Shown here: piece after piece, positions 1 to 11,606 of the stretch | How positions within the stretch are numbered: position 1 is the stretch's first letter | Layout of the letters: the number at the start of each line of letters is the position of its first letter | Source: Bostrychus sinensis | Taxonomy: Eukaryota; Chordata; Actinopteri; Gobiiformes; Eleotridae | Assembly (NCBI GenBank): GCA_020698575.1 | Contig: CM036256.1 | Coordinates: 17,685,908 to 17,749,907, forward strand | Length of the DNA: 64,000 bases | Direction of reading: 5' to 3' | Made by a program: the position numbers and the translations under genes | The notes under the pieces: model-generated | Database searches by the model: none | The model's input: the letters and a program-made list of their open reading frames with translations, nothing else | Told to the model about the DNA's origin: nothing

Positions 1-1443
1 TTAATCTGAAATATTATTAACAATCAAAGATCAATATTTTTAAAATTTTTTTCTCTTTCATTTTTTTCAAGAGGGGGTTCTTAATTAATTTATATAATGG
101 CTTTATTAATCACCATTAATAATGACCCCTTTAGATGCCAGTTTTTGACATGTACAACTGACCACTTTTATGAAAAAAATCACTATAACTCTATATTATA
201 AAAACAAATTCGACTTTTACTGTTATCAGTATGACTGGCCAAAGATTGACTTTGGTGCATTATTAGTTTTTGTGTAATGTCAGATTAAATAAAAAACATA
301 TGTTCATGTTGTTAGTGGAAATTTGTGTACTTTAGACTTTCATTCAAAACAAATTTTTGACCTCCCTTAAAAAACAAATGCAAAAAATGATTTAGTCTTT
401 TATTTTATTGTTTTATGTCAGGTTGAATAAAAAGGTTTGAGCCCCTTTGATTAAAAGTAAAACAAAAAAAAAAAAAGATTTTGTCTTTTATTTTACGTTT
501 TCCTGCAGCAAACTCCCTACAATTTGCCAACTACACATGCACACACACACACACGTGCAAACACACACAGACAATATTATTTTGTCTTGAACATGCAGGC
601 AAAGTCCATACTGTCCTTTTGATAACAAATTTGTCATTTATTGTTGTTATTGATTTTTTGTCACAGGCCTGTAGTCCTGAAATTTTAAAGAAATGATGAA
701 TTTTTATTTTTTACTTTTTTTAGTTTGTGTAATGAGGTGTGTTTGTTCCTCAGTGGGAACGCATATTAAATACATAAAACAACTAGATTTGAGTGGAAAC
801 AAAGTTTGAGGCCTTTTATCAAGCCAGATACTAGTTTTATGGCTTTTTATGCATTTTTTTACATAAGGAATTCAGTGACTATTATTTGATTGCACACAGA
901 CACACTCCTGTAAATATTTTTTTCACTTCAATCATTCAGACTCAGAGGATATCACTAACTACACATCAAAACTGTTTTAGGTGACCGAAACAGTGACTGA
1001 AATTTATAGACAAAAAAATTCAGACTCCTATTTTAGTTTTAAAAAATTCAATGGTAAAAATTCAAAGACATTTAAAATTCAAAATATGATGAGACAAGTT
1101 TGCTCCCATAGGGGGACAGTACGAACAGAAACACCTCACACATTCAAAAAACACTGGTTATAGATGAAACTCAGATATTTCAAAAGTCATTGCAAAACAC
1201 ACTTCTCACCAATTTTCACGGATATTGAACAACCACAGTCAAAATTATCTCAATAAATGCACCTTCAACTACACAGATTTTCCTTAACAGGGCATAAGGG
1301 TTAACATTGATAATATTTGTATTAGAAGAAGTTAATTTCATAAGCAAAAATGTACTGTAAATTAAATTTGTGTTTTACATTTAATTAATAATTAGGCATT
1401 TGGCCTAAGGTAAACCATATGAATGAATCATATTTTTAATACA
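1..1443. other. AT-rich non-coding stretch
   Basis: No exon, RNA gene or clear mobile element was recognised. It is strongly AT-rich with many short homopolymer runs and a short imperfect CA tract near 540-572. The longest ATG frames are about 60-70 codons and resemble no protein I know. Confidence 0.6.
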
Positions 1444-1735
1444 CAGAGATGGGAGTAAAAGTACTGTTGATATTATTTTGCTTAAATAAATACAAGCACT
1501 CAACAAAATTATTACACAGCAAAATCCACCACTGCTTCAACTGCACTGTTACCTTTTTGTTATTATTACTTAGACCAAAGATTAAACCTAGGACCTGGTT
1601 GTGCAATGTGTGTATTATCTACTGAGCCCAAGTAATACTTTATACTTACAGAGTTTACATATTTTCTTGTACAAAGTAACATTTTTTACCTCAAAAATTT
1701 ACTCAAGTAAAACTCAAGTAAGTCTGTGAATTCAT
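1444..1735 (+). repeat. possible degenerate copy of a teleost hAT-type MITE
   Basis: The stretch opens with CAGAGATGGGAGTAAAAGTA and is rich in 'acttaagta/ctcaagtaaa' words, as in the CAGTGGTGG-type element defined more clearly at 40396-40816. No target duplication was seen and the ends are approximate. Confidence 0.25.
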
Positions 1736-1860
1736 CCAGGTTGAAAACAAGGTTAAAAAGAAGCCACCTGGATTTGGTTTGTAGAGGTGAAGACATTTTA
1801 AATTGACAAAGGCCCTTGGATGAGAGTAGCCTTTACCTTGGATCTATTACATTAGTATTA

Positions 1861-3079
1861 CAGTTTTTCTGAATTGCTTTGACACATTTCTCCATTCATA
1901 ATTGTCATTTGCAAATTAGGTCACACAAAAATCCCACACAGGATTTCAGGTTCTCAGAGCAAAGGTTTTTCTTTGCAAAATGTTGTTCTGTAATCAAAAC
2001 TCTTAAAATATCTCCCAAAAGCAAGTCAAAATGATCAAACTGCAATCACATGTTTTCATGCACACAGTCACTCATTTGACACAGCAGCTCAAAACTCTGA
2101 GTCCTGCTCTCAGTAACTGCAGCTCTCACTGGTTTAGTGCAGCGAGTATTAAGGGTTCGTACTTCACACAAATGAATAAACAGAAGACTGTAGCTATTTT
2201 CCTGTCCATTTTCATATTGAAAGAGGAAAAATACACACAAAATATTTTTACATAAATATAGGATATGCATTTTACTCATTTACTCATATTACATATTGTA
2301 CTGTACACTATTTTACAAAGGTCTATGATGCGCTGTAAACCTGCAGTGGTATATTGTTTATAGTGTAGTATGTCTACTGTAAGAAATAACCATGACAGTA
2401 ACAGCAAACTGAAGCAAGGAACATTTGTTTCATTCTTCATCCTGACATCTTTACCACTGTCAGTGGGAGCACTGCTAACAATAATGAAAATATGTTTATT
2501 CTGATAAACAAAAATAGTATGTATTTCTCCTCTTGTGATGGCTGCTGGGAAAACCCTCTTGGGAGACAGATTCAACCTCACTGTAAACAGGGGTCCTCAG
2601 TCCTAATGGTTTATTGTTTTATAACAAAAAACAATGAAAAAATATATAGTAAGTCTAAGTATATACTATATGTTGTGTCTTGCCCCTGACTCTCTGCTGA
2701 GACCTTTTTCCCTTTAATTCCTGTGTGAAAACACTGAAACAGAAGTAATTTCCTTGTAATCAGATGCTGAGTGCTCACAATGTTAGATTTTTGAAGTTAC
2801 TTTTAAGTTTCTATATTTAAAGAAACAGCATTTTGACCAAAATCCCTTTATGTGTGTAAACAAGACTGTTGTATTGGCCAAACAAAGTGATTTCAGTGAA
2901 GCTGTGCAGTCTATGTGACAGCTGTGTGAAGAGTTTTGAAAAAGAGTTTGAAAACTGTGTGAAATTATGAGAAATGTTCTGAATAATTTGCAAACACTCC
3001 TGTTAAAATATAGGTTTGAAGAAAAAAATCGAATGGAACCAGGTTTCAGAAAATGAGCTAAAGCAATTGAGAAAAACTG
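1861..3079. mobile_element. 1.2-kb DNA transposon with matching terminal inverted repeats
   Basis: The left end reads CAGTTTTTCTGAATTGCTTT and the right end, reverse-complemented, reads CAGTTTTTCTCAATTGCTTT (19 of 20 identical). TATTA flanks both sides (1856-1860 and 3080-3084), consistent with a target duplication of about 5 bp. No transposase was recognised inside, so it looks non-autonomous. A 155-codon minus-strand frame (2783-3250) runs across the right end into flanking DNA and is probably fortuitous. The superfamily was not assigned. Confidence 0.6.
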
Positions 3080-3084
3080 TATTA

Positions 3085-5343
3085 CATATGATTTGTGTGA
3101 GGTTGTAGTGTTGATTGTATTGTGACATACAGTAGATTCATTGTATGAGTGGTTGATTAGTTCAAGGTTTGTGATTGGTTTATAGAAAAACACATGAAAG
3201 CTCTCTGAGCAGTAGGGGTCCATTATGTTTGATTGTATGCTAACAAACAAACATAATGGACAATATTGGTATATTGCTCTAGTGCCATGAATGGGAATTT
3301 AATCAAATCTGCATTGACTTATGACAAACAATGAACCTGCTGACGTGAGGAAGGTTCCAACACTATAGCAGTGAGTTTTCATCCCTGAGGCAGAGTATAA
3401 TTAAGCTCCCATGTGGTCTCCTCTGAGTGACCTGATTGGACGAGTTGTTGAATGTGACAGGTGCATACACAATTCATAAAGCAGCAGAACCACAGGGGTC
3501 AGTAGGCCCATGAGTTACTCCTGCTCCAAAGACCCAAGTGGCTTTTAAAAATACAATCCACATGTTGTTTTAACACAATGTGTGTTCTTTTTATAAAATA
3601 AAGTCAAGCCATAAATTTTAAAACTATTAATTGTGTTATGTAGACCATATATTAAAGGGTGCTATGAGTATATATTTTTAATATTATAAAAAATACATAA
3701 AAAAATACATGAAAATGACCCACATGTGTGCCAAGATATGATGTAAACATGTTTAAATCAAATATTAGTTTTACTGATAACAATGGTACAGCTGATTTAT
3801 TAACAATTAAAAATATATTTTATATAATGACCAAGTTATTTTGAGTACATTTTTGTTTTGGTTCTAAAACTGCATTGCCGATCGTCCAATCAGAAAAGCA
3901 GAAAGACTGGCAACCTACAGACCATTGTTTTGATTTTGACTTCAGTACCATTTTAAAGCAGAACAAGCGCATGCTGCTTACAGTACCTTTAAAATATACA
4001 TGGATGAAACTGAGCAGACTCACCATGAAGTGATTTCCCAATTTATTAGTTCCTTTCAGGATAATCTCTTTTTACATTGCCTTATTCTGTCAGTCAACTT
4101 TAGAACATGGAAATTATTGCAGTTATTAAAGTCTTACTATTGTTGTGAAGGAAAGACTGTTATAGCAGTGGGGTTTTACAAATGTATTTACATTGTGACC
4201 ATTTTTTTTAAACCAAATCCATTCAGTCTAGAATCTACTAAATTGCTAAAACTTTATGATGCAGACACTGAAAACCACTTATTCCTAAAAGTATTTCAAA
4301 GGAACATAAAATATGCATGACTAAGACTTATTGACCCAGAGTTTGATCTAACGTTCAATCCCTGATCTCAGGGATCTCTGTGTGAATGGGGTCTTAGCAA
4401 TGGTGCTAGGAACAAATAAAAGCAGAGGGTGTAATTCTAAGCCCACTAACTATTAATACTGTTATGTGGGCCTCTTGACAGCAAAATACAAAGACTCAAG
4501 AGGTCTGCAGTTATATACATCAGGAGGATAACAGAACCATAGCCATCGTAAAAATGATTACCTTTTAATAATTCATTCTGTAGACGTAAATGGGTAGCAA
4601 GCATGGCGAGTTTGAATTATCATCTTGGAAAACAGCTGTAACCACTTTGGTGCTGAGTTTGCGGGTCTGTGGGTTTGCTGACAACTGGCAAGTCGTTTAA
4701 TGCAAGATGTGGAAAATTAAGAGGGGTATTGCATCTCTTTATTGACTGGTATTGATTTCTGGTTACACCACAACAGAAATATGGTCACACTTAAGTCTAG
4801 CAAGTGGACTCTTATACTTTTCGGACCAGTATTTAGACTTAAGTCCCAACTGTTGTTACTCTAATGCTTGGTAAAGGGCATAGATTTGATAATTGACTAG
4901 GAGGTTGTGTTGTGTTTTATGCATATAGGTGAGGTCCAGCTTAGAAGAAGGCATTGAAGAGCTGTCACCATGTTGATGAATGGCATAGTCAGGTGTGTCG
5001 ATCTAGCAGAATCAACCAAGCCTTTGCTCATTTCTACTGATCTCGTGGAGGAGCTGGGGAGATGGAGAAGACGCTTTAAAAACAGGTTTATCCATTGGTC
5101 CCTACATGAACATGCAGGCATTATTCAGATAAAATTGAACTAGACAGACTAGACAGTTTTGAATGATGGACAAGAGGTCTAGTGGGAACTGTAAATAGGA
5201 CAGTTCATAACCTGAGAATCATTATATGAGGTCTAAGGTGAACATTGGACTACATTTGCCATTTGTTATACCTCAGAATTAATCGTATTATGGCTGTGAT
5301 TCTTCTGCCACAAGGTTTCCACTTTCCTCCAGCCCTTTGTAAT
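3085..5343. other. non-coding stretch, nothing recognised
   Basis: No exon, RNA gene or clear repeat boundary was seen. Short frames, including a 106-codon one at 4000-4320, lack recognisable domains or splice context. Confidence 0.55.
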
Positions 5344-5789
5344 TAGGGCTGCAACAACTAATCGGATTAATTGATTATAGCTGATTATTGAAACAATCGT
5401 CAACTAATTTAGTAATTGAATATTCGCCAACTAGGATATTTAATAGACTCTGACACTTGCCATGTGCTGTGAGAGAAGGTTTTATTACCTAGATAGAGCA
5501 GTAAACAGTTGAAAACAATGTCTATAAAAAAAATCACATATGTATTACAGATGATATTTTATGTATACATCTTCTATATAAACATCTTCAAGAAGAATTG
5601 TCTGATTTAATTTTGTAAAAAATAAGTGATTTTTGGTAGCATTATCACCAATTTTTAACAAAAACTAAAAAAACACCTCAAGTTTTTAACCATTTTACTC
5701 ACACTTCTCTTTCTGATTATTAATCGACTAATCGAAAAAGTAATCGTCAGATTAAATTATTATCAAAATAATCGTGAGTTGCAGCCCTA
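5344..5789. mobile_element. hAT-type MITE, about 446 bp
   Basis: It begins TAGGGCTGCAAC and ends GTTGCAGCCCTA, a perfect 12-bp terminal inverted repeat. The subterminal regions are rich in 'aatcg/gattaat' words on both sides, typical of abundant vertebrate hAT MITEs. The flanking octamers (tttgtaat and gttgtcac) match at only 5 of 8 positions, so the target duplication is decayed or uncertain. It has no coding capacity. Confidence 0.7.
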
Positions 5790-5794
5790 GTTGT

Positions 5795-6030
5795 CACTGG
5801 GTTTAGTTTTGTTGGTCTGGTATCAAGAAAACTCAGAAGAAAACTTTGATAACAATCAAGACTTTGATCAAGAAAACTTTGACGACATTTTCAAATACAG
5901 TTGTGCTGTGGATTCAAAACAGGATTTAGTTAAAGATTCTATAATATTGCAAGATAGGTTCAAAGATACTAACTCCAGCCACAAGGAGTCAGCAAAGGAA
6001 CAAATGATGATACCAATAGGGCTGTCGCAG
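5795..6030 (+). repeat. degenerate dispersed repeat module
   Basis: It contains 'gttggtctggtatcaa', an AAAACTTTGA-rich stretch, and 'ccagccacaaggagtcagca' followed by 'aaaggaacaaatgatga'. A related string ('atccacaaaggatcagtaaa') occurs at about 63375, so it appears to be an old copy of the same dispersed repeat. The open frame at 5791-6033 is attributed to this repeat, not a gene. Confidence 0.35.
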
Positions 6031-6202
6031 TGAGAGAATTTCCCCTGTGGTAATTATATGTGACTCAACACCGCTGTGTGGTATAAGCGGTATAGCATAA
6101 GCTAATAATAACACCTGAAAAAATGACATGTCCAAACGAATTGTGATCACAAAACTAAACTGAAATATAGTTAAGCCTCTGCTTTAACAAAAATTTGAGT
6201 CA

Positions 6203-6492
6203 GGAACGGCAGAGCGGTTAGCGTTCTAGCAAGGAGATCGTGGGTTCGATCCCCGGGCCGACCAACACACCATCACACGAACTCTCTGGGTGGAGTCTGC
6301 ATGTCCTCCCTGTGTTACCAGTGGGCTCTCTCCGGGTACTCCGGCTTCCTCCCACCGTCCAAAGACATGCATGTGTTAGGTGAATTGGTGACTCTAAATT
6401 GTCCCGAGTGAATGGTTGTCTGTCTGTGTTCGTCTCTGTGTAAGCCCTGTGACAAGCTGGCCCCTGTCCAGGGTTTACTCTTCATGAATGAG
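6203..6492 (+). mobile_element. tRNA-derived SINE, V-SINE/HE1-like
   Basis: The head carries tRNA-like Pol III boxes: an A-box-like 'agagcggttagcg' and a B-box 'gggttcgatcc'. The body matches the remembered conserved core shared by teleost V-SINEs and zebrafish DANA/mermaid: 'ctccgggtactccggcttcc', then 'gtccaaagacatgcatg', then 'gaattggtgactctaaattg'. The tail ends near 'ccctgtccagggttta'. It is the best preserved of four copies in the window. The tRNA-like head is part of the SINE, not a functional tRNA gene. Confidence 0.75.
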
Positions 6493-6574
6493 TGACAATG
6501 GCCTTGTAGCACGTGTAACATGGTAGCTTTAGAAAAACCCACCTTCACCTTATGTGGTTTGAGGTGGTACTGTG

Positions 6575-6660
6575 ACTTTTCGGGGCTTTAATCAATAGAT
6601 AGAGTATTTACCCCTGAACTAGTCCGAGTCCAGGTGTGGGCTCTATGGGAGATAGAAATA
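6575..6660 (+). repeat. tRNA-like SINE fragment
   Basis: It carries the phrase 'gatagagtatttacccctga' followed by 'actagtccgagtccaggtgt'. Near-identical wording recurs at about 9755, 10945, 26300 (minus), 48995, 62160 (minus) and 63435. The tRNA-like A-box is clearest in the last of these. Confidence 0.45.
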
Positions 6661-7118
6661 ATATACTTTCCTAAACAAACAGTTGTCAAATATGAGCGAA
6701 TCCAAAAAAATTACAACTTATTCTTAATGGCCCGTAATGGGCTAAAAAAACAGAGCATGAGAGCACATTAATGATGGCTCACTCAGTAACTTCAGCCCAT
6801 AAGTCATTCTGAAGTCCTCTCATCCTGTGCCAGTCCCTCCAGATCAGTCCACACTGACAGTTGCTGACCTACTGGAAATACCCACTGGGCTGCTAAGAGG
6901 TTACATGTTCTTTTAATTAACTCCCAGTGGAAAACAAAAGGCCTCAATTTCATTTCTGGAAAATCAATCTTTTACTCAAATAACCCAGGTAAACATGAAT
7001 TACCTCTAAATATACCTCTAAAATTATAAAGTAAATAAGAGGTCAAAGATATCCACAATTTAGTTTACTTTATATGACCAAGGGTACTTGGGAAGGGTAA
7101 AAAAACCCCGACATAAAA
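6661..7118. other. non-coding stretch, possible start of LTR element interior
   Basis: Most of this shows nothing recognisable. The final part (about 7085-7118) abuts the candidate minus-strand LTR and could be the start of its internal region. No primer-binding site can be assigned with confidence. Confidence 0.35.
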
Positions 7119-8162
7119 TGTCAGCCCAGTACATAACACAGGTAAAATAGAGACGCAAATGGTGGCTGAAAGGAGACTCCCACAAAAATAACAATTTTAA
7201 CCAAAGTTTATTACACAAAGAAAACAAAATTATATACACAAAAAAAATTATTTAAAGCTCATTAAGCTCTAAAAATCAGAGGGACTATAAAACTATGGCT
7301 CCAATAGTTAAAATGCTAGGGGCTGGCCGGTCGCGGGTGCACGGGGTGAGAGGCCACAATATTTTATGTGACAGAGTACTCACCAACCTCCGTGTAACAC
7401 ACACAAAACACATCAAAATATAAAGGTAAACAAAAGCATGCATAAAAGTGAGGGATGTGCCAAATACCACAACACACGAGGAGTGATGGGCCGAAGTGAG
7501 AAACTCTATCACCAACCCTCCACCTCACGGGCGACCACGCTCGAACCAGACCCTGCAGCAGAAGGAGCAAATGTTAAAAACAGGTTCACAAGAACACACA
7601 GACAGAAACTAATTAACTTAAAGTAAGTAACCGAAACAGCTATAAAGCGCCAACAACCCAAATTAAACTCAAATAAAGAGTAAATACTAATTAAATGCTA
7701 CAACTAGACCAAACAAACACAACTCAGCGAAAATAACAAAAACAACAAAAGACCCAAATAAAAACAGCAGTGGCCAACGGCGTCTATAAGGACAAACAAA
7801 TACTGTTAATGATCAATAAGTAATACTCAAACTTAAATGGTAAAGCAAAAGAAACAAACAAAAATCGTACCTAAAAAAAACAGATCAGCTTGGCCTGGTA
7901 CATGACGCTCCCAGGTCAGCAGATGCATGGACCGGTATCACACAGAGTCTAAACGACAATAGAAAGAGGGTAATACAGCATACACAATGGCACACAATCA
8001 AAAAAGACCTACCAGCTTACAGCAGCAACTGTGAGGTAAGATGCAGCTACGAGCGTGGTGCTTAAATACTAGCGCAAAGTGAATGGGAATGTGGAAGCAC
8101 CCGGCACAGGACAAATGGGTCGTCATACGGTGGCTCGCAGGGTCAAACCACTGCCGGCCACA
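7119..8162 (-). mobile_element. candidate solo LTR, about 1.04 kb
   Basis: Read on the minus strand it starts TGTGGCCGGC and ends GGGCTGACA, a TG...CA termini pattern. It has a TATA-like 'tatttaag' near 8070 and an 'aataaa' signal near 7210, in LTR order (promoter first, poly(A) signal near the 3' end). No reverse transcriptase or second LTR is present and no flanking duplication was found. Alternatively it may be a non-coding transcription unit, since it also contains a pyrimidine-rich tract ending in 'ctgcag'. Family not assigned. Confidence 0.35.
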
Positions 8163-8860
8163 TTTAAATTGGTGGTCATTAATGTTTTTTCTGAGTACAT
8201 TTTGTAAACTATACTTTCACTTTTAACTGAGTACATTCTTGAGGCAAATGGTACTTTGCAATTATGTAGTACACTGTAAACAAAAAATGCAGCAAAAACT
8301 CAAAAACTCAAGGCAACAGGATCCCTCATGATTTTTGAGTTTGGGGGCCAACTCAAAATCTCAAAAGTTTTACTCTATCATTATTTTTTTTAAAACTCAT
8401 CTTACAGTCAACTTACTATCCATTGTTCAGAAAAAGTATTATTATTGATAAAAACTAAATATACTAAACAACAAAAGAATCATACCTTTTCTGGACAATG
8501 TATAGTAAGTTGGCTGTAAGATGAGCTGAAAAAAAATAATGATAGAGAGTAAAACTTAAAATTAAAAGTGTTTAGACATATGAACAAATTAAGTGAACTA
8601 AAAAGATTAGTTGTTGAAAACTTGAGATTTTAAGTTGGCCCCAAAACAAAAAAATCTTGAGGGATCCTGTTGCCTTGAGTTTTTGCAGCATTTGTTTTTT
8701 CCATGTAGATGGCGAAAGATTTCTTTGTGCTAAGTAAATTTACATTCAAAATGTGTTTTTAACTTTTTCTGAAGTATTAACTTGTAACTTTAATAATTTT
8801 AACTAACAGTTTTACTTGAGTATGCATTTAGGCCATTCATACCTGTGCGGTTCTGACCAT
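8163..8860 (+). repeat. old repeat interrupted by a foldback MITE
   Basis: The two flanks (8163-8271 and 8709-8860) both contain 'gagtaca/acttgagta' words of the kind seen in the CAGTGGTGG-type teleost MITE. They appear to be halves of one older copy separated by the insertion at 8272-8708. No ends or target duplication were recognised for the outer repeat. Confidence 0.3.
8272..8708. mobile_element. foldback MITE with long inverted arms
   Basis: The sequence is a large imperfect inverted repeat. 'gcagcaaaaactcaa', 'aaggcaacaggatccctca' and 'ggggccaactcaaaatctca' on the left reappear in reverse complement on the right as 'tgagattttaagttggcccc', 'gagggatcctgttgcctt' and 'ttgagtttttgcagc'. Inner arms built on 'catcttacagtcaacttact' and 'agtaagttggctgtaagatg' also pair. 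It has no coding capacity. Arms total roughly 200 bp each around an AT-rich centre. Confidence 0.65.
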
Positions 8861-9544
8861 AGCAATAAACAAGTAAGTTTACAAGTTATTTGTGGAAAAA
8901 CATGAGCTCACAGAGGCTAGAGGCTATGTGGATAATGAGACAGATCTATATTTTGACAGCACAATGCCCGCATTAATCCATTAGGGATCCAGACCACAGT
9001 TACATACAACCATGGTACTAAAGCTTCCACTGCACAGTGTTTTCCAGCTTTTCAGGCCTCTGCTTTGGTCAGAGGTGGCCACAGCTGGGATTTGCTAGTG
9101 GTCAACCAAAGCGTCCTTTCCTGTCAAGGCCAATAAAATGTTATATCTACTTTTTGACAAATGCTATGCCATAAAGATATACAATGAGATAGTCTAGTGT
9201 TTGAATGAGATTGTTTGGTGTTTATTGCTACATTTTAAAGGCTTCACTTCTGCTTTATCTTTCTCTTTGGATCAAACACAAAAGAAGGCTTTTAAACTTT
9301 TAATTAAAGTCTCTTCTCAGGTTTTCTTGCATTAATAGAAGAAAGGGCTTTTGGTGTGCTTTTTGTTGTTAGGTGTTTGCAACCATTAATTTGGCTGATT
9401 GGAATCCCATTTTGTAAAGAAGTAGTGAAAGCAATAAGGTAGTGTATACGTAGTAAAACTGTTAAATGACCCAATGGTGGTTGTAAATTTCAGAGATGAT
9501 GTTATAGTGTGTGACCTGTTAGGCGTACAATCTGGACTATTTCT
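8861..9544. other. non-coding stretch, nothing recognised
   Basis: AT-rich sequence with no supported exon, RNA gene or repeat boundary. Confidence 0.5.
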
Positions 9545-9890
9545 ATTATATGTTTTTACTGGTGTTGGTTTGTCTGTTGGTTGATTGATTTGTTTGTTAA
9601 ATTGTTTTTCTGTTAACTCAAAAAGTAAGGATTGGATTTGGATTTGAAGTTTCAGTCAGTAATGGGCTAAGGAAAAAATATTGCTGTTTTGGTGCTGGTC
9701 ACTATCTTGATAAATTTTTTGTGGATTCTGTACCATCGTGAGATACAAGGGCTTTTATCAAAATAGATAGAGCATTTAACCACAGACCTAGAAGATCCAG
9801 AGTTTAGGTCCAAATCTGGGCACTGTATTTTTACCATTTGCAAAATAGTGCCAATGCCTTGGTGGAGGTGCTTATAGTTTTTGTCAATGT
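9545..9890 (+). repeat. composite dispersed repeat with tRNA-like SINE segment
   Basis: The left part (to about 9740) has 'gtttgtctgttggttgattg', 'tttgttaaattg', 'cagtaatgggctaaggaa' and 'ttttggtgctggtcac'. This resembles a repeat I recall from many animal genomes that pairs a GTTTGTTTG stretch with a TTGGCGGAGG end; here the end reads 'cttggtggaggtgc'. The tRNA-like phrase 'gatagagcatttaaccacag' plus 'acctagaagatccagagttt' sits inside it (9760-9830). Related copies occur near 47990, 62145 (minus) and 63225. Confidence 0.45.
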
Positions 9891-10606
9891 AAAGCTGGTA
9901 TCTGTGGTGGACATAGTATTTTCTTTTCTTTCAAACCAGCACGAAAATGACAAATGAACACATTTGCTGCAGAAATGTATTCTTCCATTTTTGTAGATGT
10001 ACCTGGACCAGTCTCAGTAATTCATTATGCTCATGCTGTATCTTCCTCATGTTTCCCATACCCTCCATTCTTCAAGCAGAGGATGCCCAATAATGACAGT
10101 TCTAATACACAAAGACGTTTGAGCTTTTTGCATATTCAGCAGTGCATCACAATGAAGGTAATAAATGAGATGCTGGTTTTTCATGCTTTCGCTGAGCTGA
10201 CACTCCACCACCTTACAGTGAGATCCAGTGGTAAAGTGTCTTAACCAGTGTGCCCTATACACCTTATTTATCACTTCATCTTCAGCACAGGCTCTGTTCA
10301 CTGCACTGACAAATGGCAAAGGTTGCACCAGCAGCAGCTGAGGCGAGCTCTGTCACTAAAGCTTCATTAGACACTCAGTGGAGCCATTCATTACTGTTAT
10401 CACTAACCCACAACATGCACCTCCACAACCTGCTTCTATTTGGACTGATGTCCTGTGCATATACTGCTCTGCTCTCACTCAAGTAAAGGCATAACTGGGT
10501 ATGACTGCTTTTTCTTGCAGTAAAGCAAAGCATTTAAAAAGCATAGGTAATTTATTCAATTGCAAGTAATAGTATTTCCTGTTTAAATAAAGTATGCAGC
10601 AAATTA
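9891..10606. other. non-coding stretch, nothing recognised
   Basis: Overlapping frames on both strands (9954-10244 plus, 10047-10328 minus) have no recognisable domain, and neither looks like an exon with good splice sites. Confidence 0.45.
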
Positions 10607-10731
10607 TAGTTTTGATAATTGATTAATCTGTTGATTTTTTTATTGATTATTAATCAGATCGTGAAAGGTGTGGACAAGTGGTTAAAACCTTTGTGTTTTA
10701 TACACTTTATGCACTGTTGTTGCAGCCCTAT
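10607..10731. mobile_element. hAT-type MITE fragment (right end)
   Basis: It contains 'attgattaatctgttgattt' and ends in 'gttgttgcagcccta', the same terminus as the element at 5344-5789. The matching left end is missing. Confidence 0.5.
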
Positions 10732-10939
10732 AATACATACACATATTTTCTTGTCATCACAATAGATTTTGTTTACCTTTTTCCTTGGGGGTTATGCTTT
10801 TGCTCACATTGGATTGTTGGTTAGTACGTTAAATAGAGTTGGATTTTTAGGAAATTATTGGGAAAAATCTGTGAGTCAAGTAAAAAATTATTACTTTTTG
10901 GTAAATATATGCAAAAAAGGGGCCAAATATACTAACTTT

Positions 10940-11015
10940 GTGGCCGAATATATTGAGCATTTATCTCTGAACTAGAAGATCTTCATTTTGAGTTCAGATG
11001 TGGGTTACTATACAT
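10940..11015 (+). repeat. tRNA-like SINE fragment
   Basis: It carries 'attgagcatttatctctgaa' followed by 'ctagaagatcttcattttga' and 'gttcagatgtggg', matching the repeated tRNA-like phrase at 9755 and 48995. Confidence 0.45.
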
Positions 11016-11464
11016 TTTCTATCGTGAGGTCTGCAGTCTTTAAATGCTTCCTATTTATTTCATATAAAGAATAAGTCGAGTCTTTCAATTTGAGTGGGAA
11101 AACTGGTAGCAAAATACACAAAACTGCTGTAGGAATTACACTTTTAATGAAATTCAACCAATAAGAGAAGCAAAGTGTCACATTGGTTGGGAATATAAAG
11201 TTTTGTGAGCTGGAGAAGTAGAATTTGCAATGGCTCTTCACAGCTGACATGTAAATCTTTGGCTTTACCTTCTAGAGCCTTATTATTTTAGCTTTAAAGA
11301 TGGATCCTTCTGTTGCAGCTTTCCTCAAAGCTACTGTGGCGCTTTTCTTTTTTTTTTTTTTTTTGAGTTAATGGCTCTGGCTCCTACTGTATTTGTATTT
11401 GTATCTAATTTGACAACTACCTGCTAAGAGTGAATTGGTCAAAAAGCAATCCAAAAGAGTGTAG

Positions 11465-11513
<49 letters not shown>
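11465..11513. repeat. (ATT)n microsatellite
   Basis: About 16 uninterrupted ATT units. Confidence 0.95.
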
Positions 11514-11562
11514 GTTTTAAATTTAATTTAATTTAATTTAAAATTTGACATAACTGTGTTAA

Positions 11563-11579
11563 CCCCCCCCCCCCCCCCC
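11563..11579. repeat. poly(C) tract, 17 C
   Basis: An uninterrupted run of C immediately upstream of a LINE fragment, preceded by an ATTTA-rich stretch (11519-11541). The length may be unreliable in sequencing. Confidence 0.9.
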
Positions 11580-11606
11580 ATGCAAATTTGAATCAAGTTT
11601 TAATCA

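Noticed and set aside
2783..3250. 155-codon minus-strand frame
   Set aside because: It crosses the right terminus and target duplication of the transposon at 1861-3079 and has no recognisable domain, so it is most likely fortuitous.
6203..6275. tRNA gene
   Set aside because: A- and B-box-like sequences are present, but they lead directly into a V-SINE core and the cloverleaf is incomplete.
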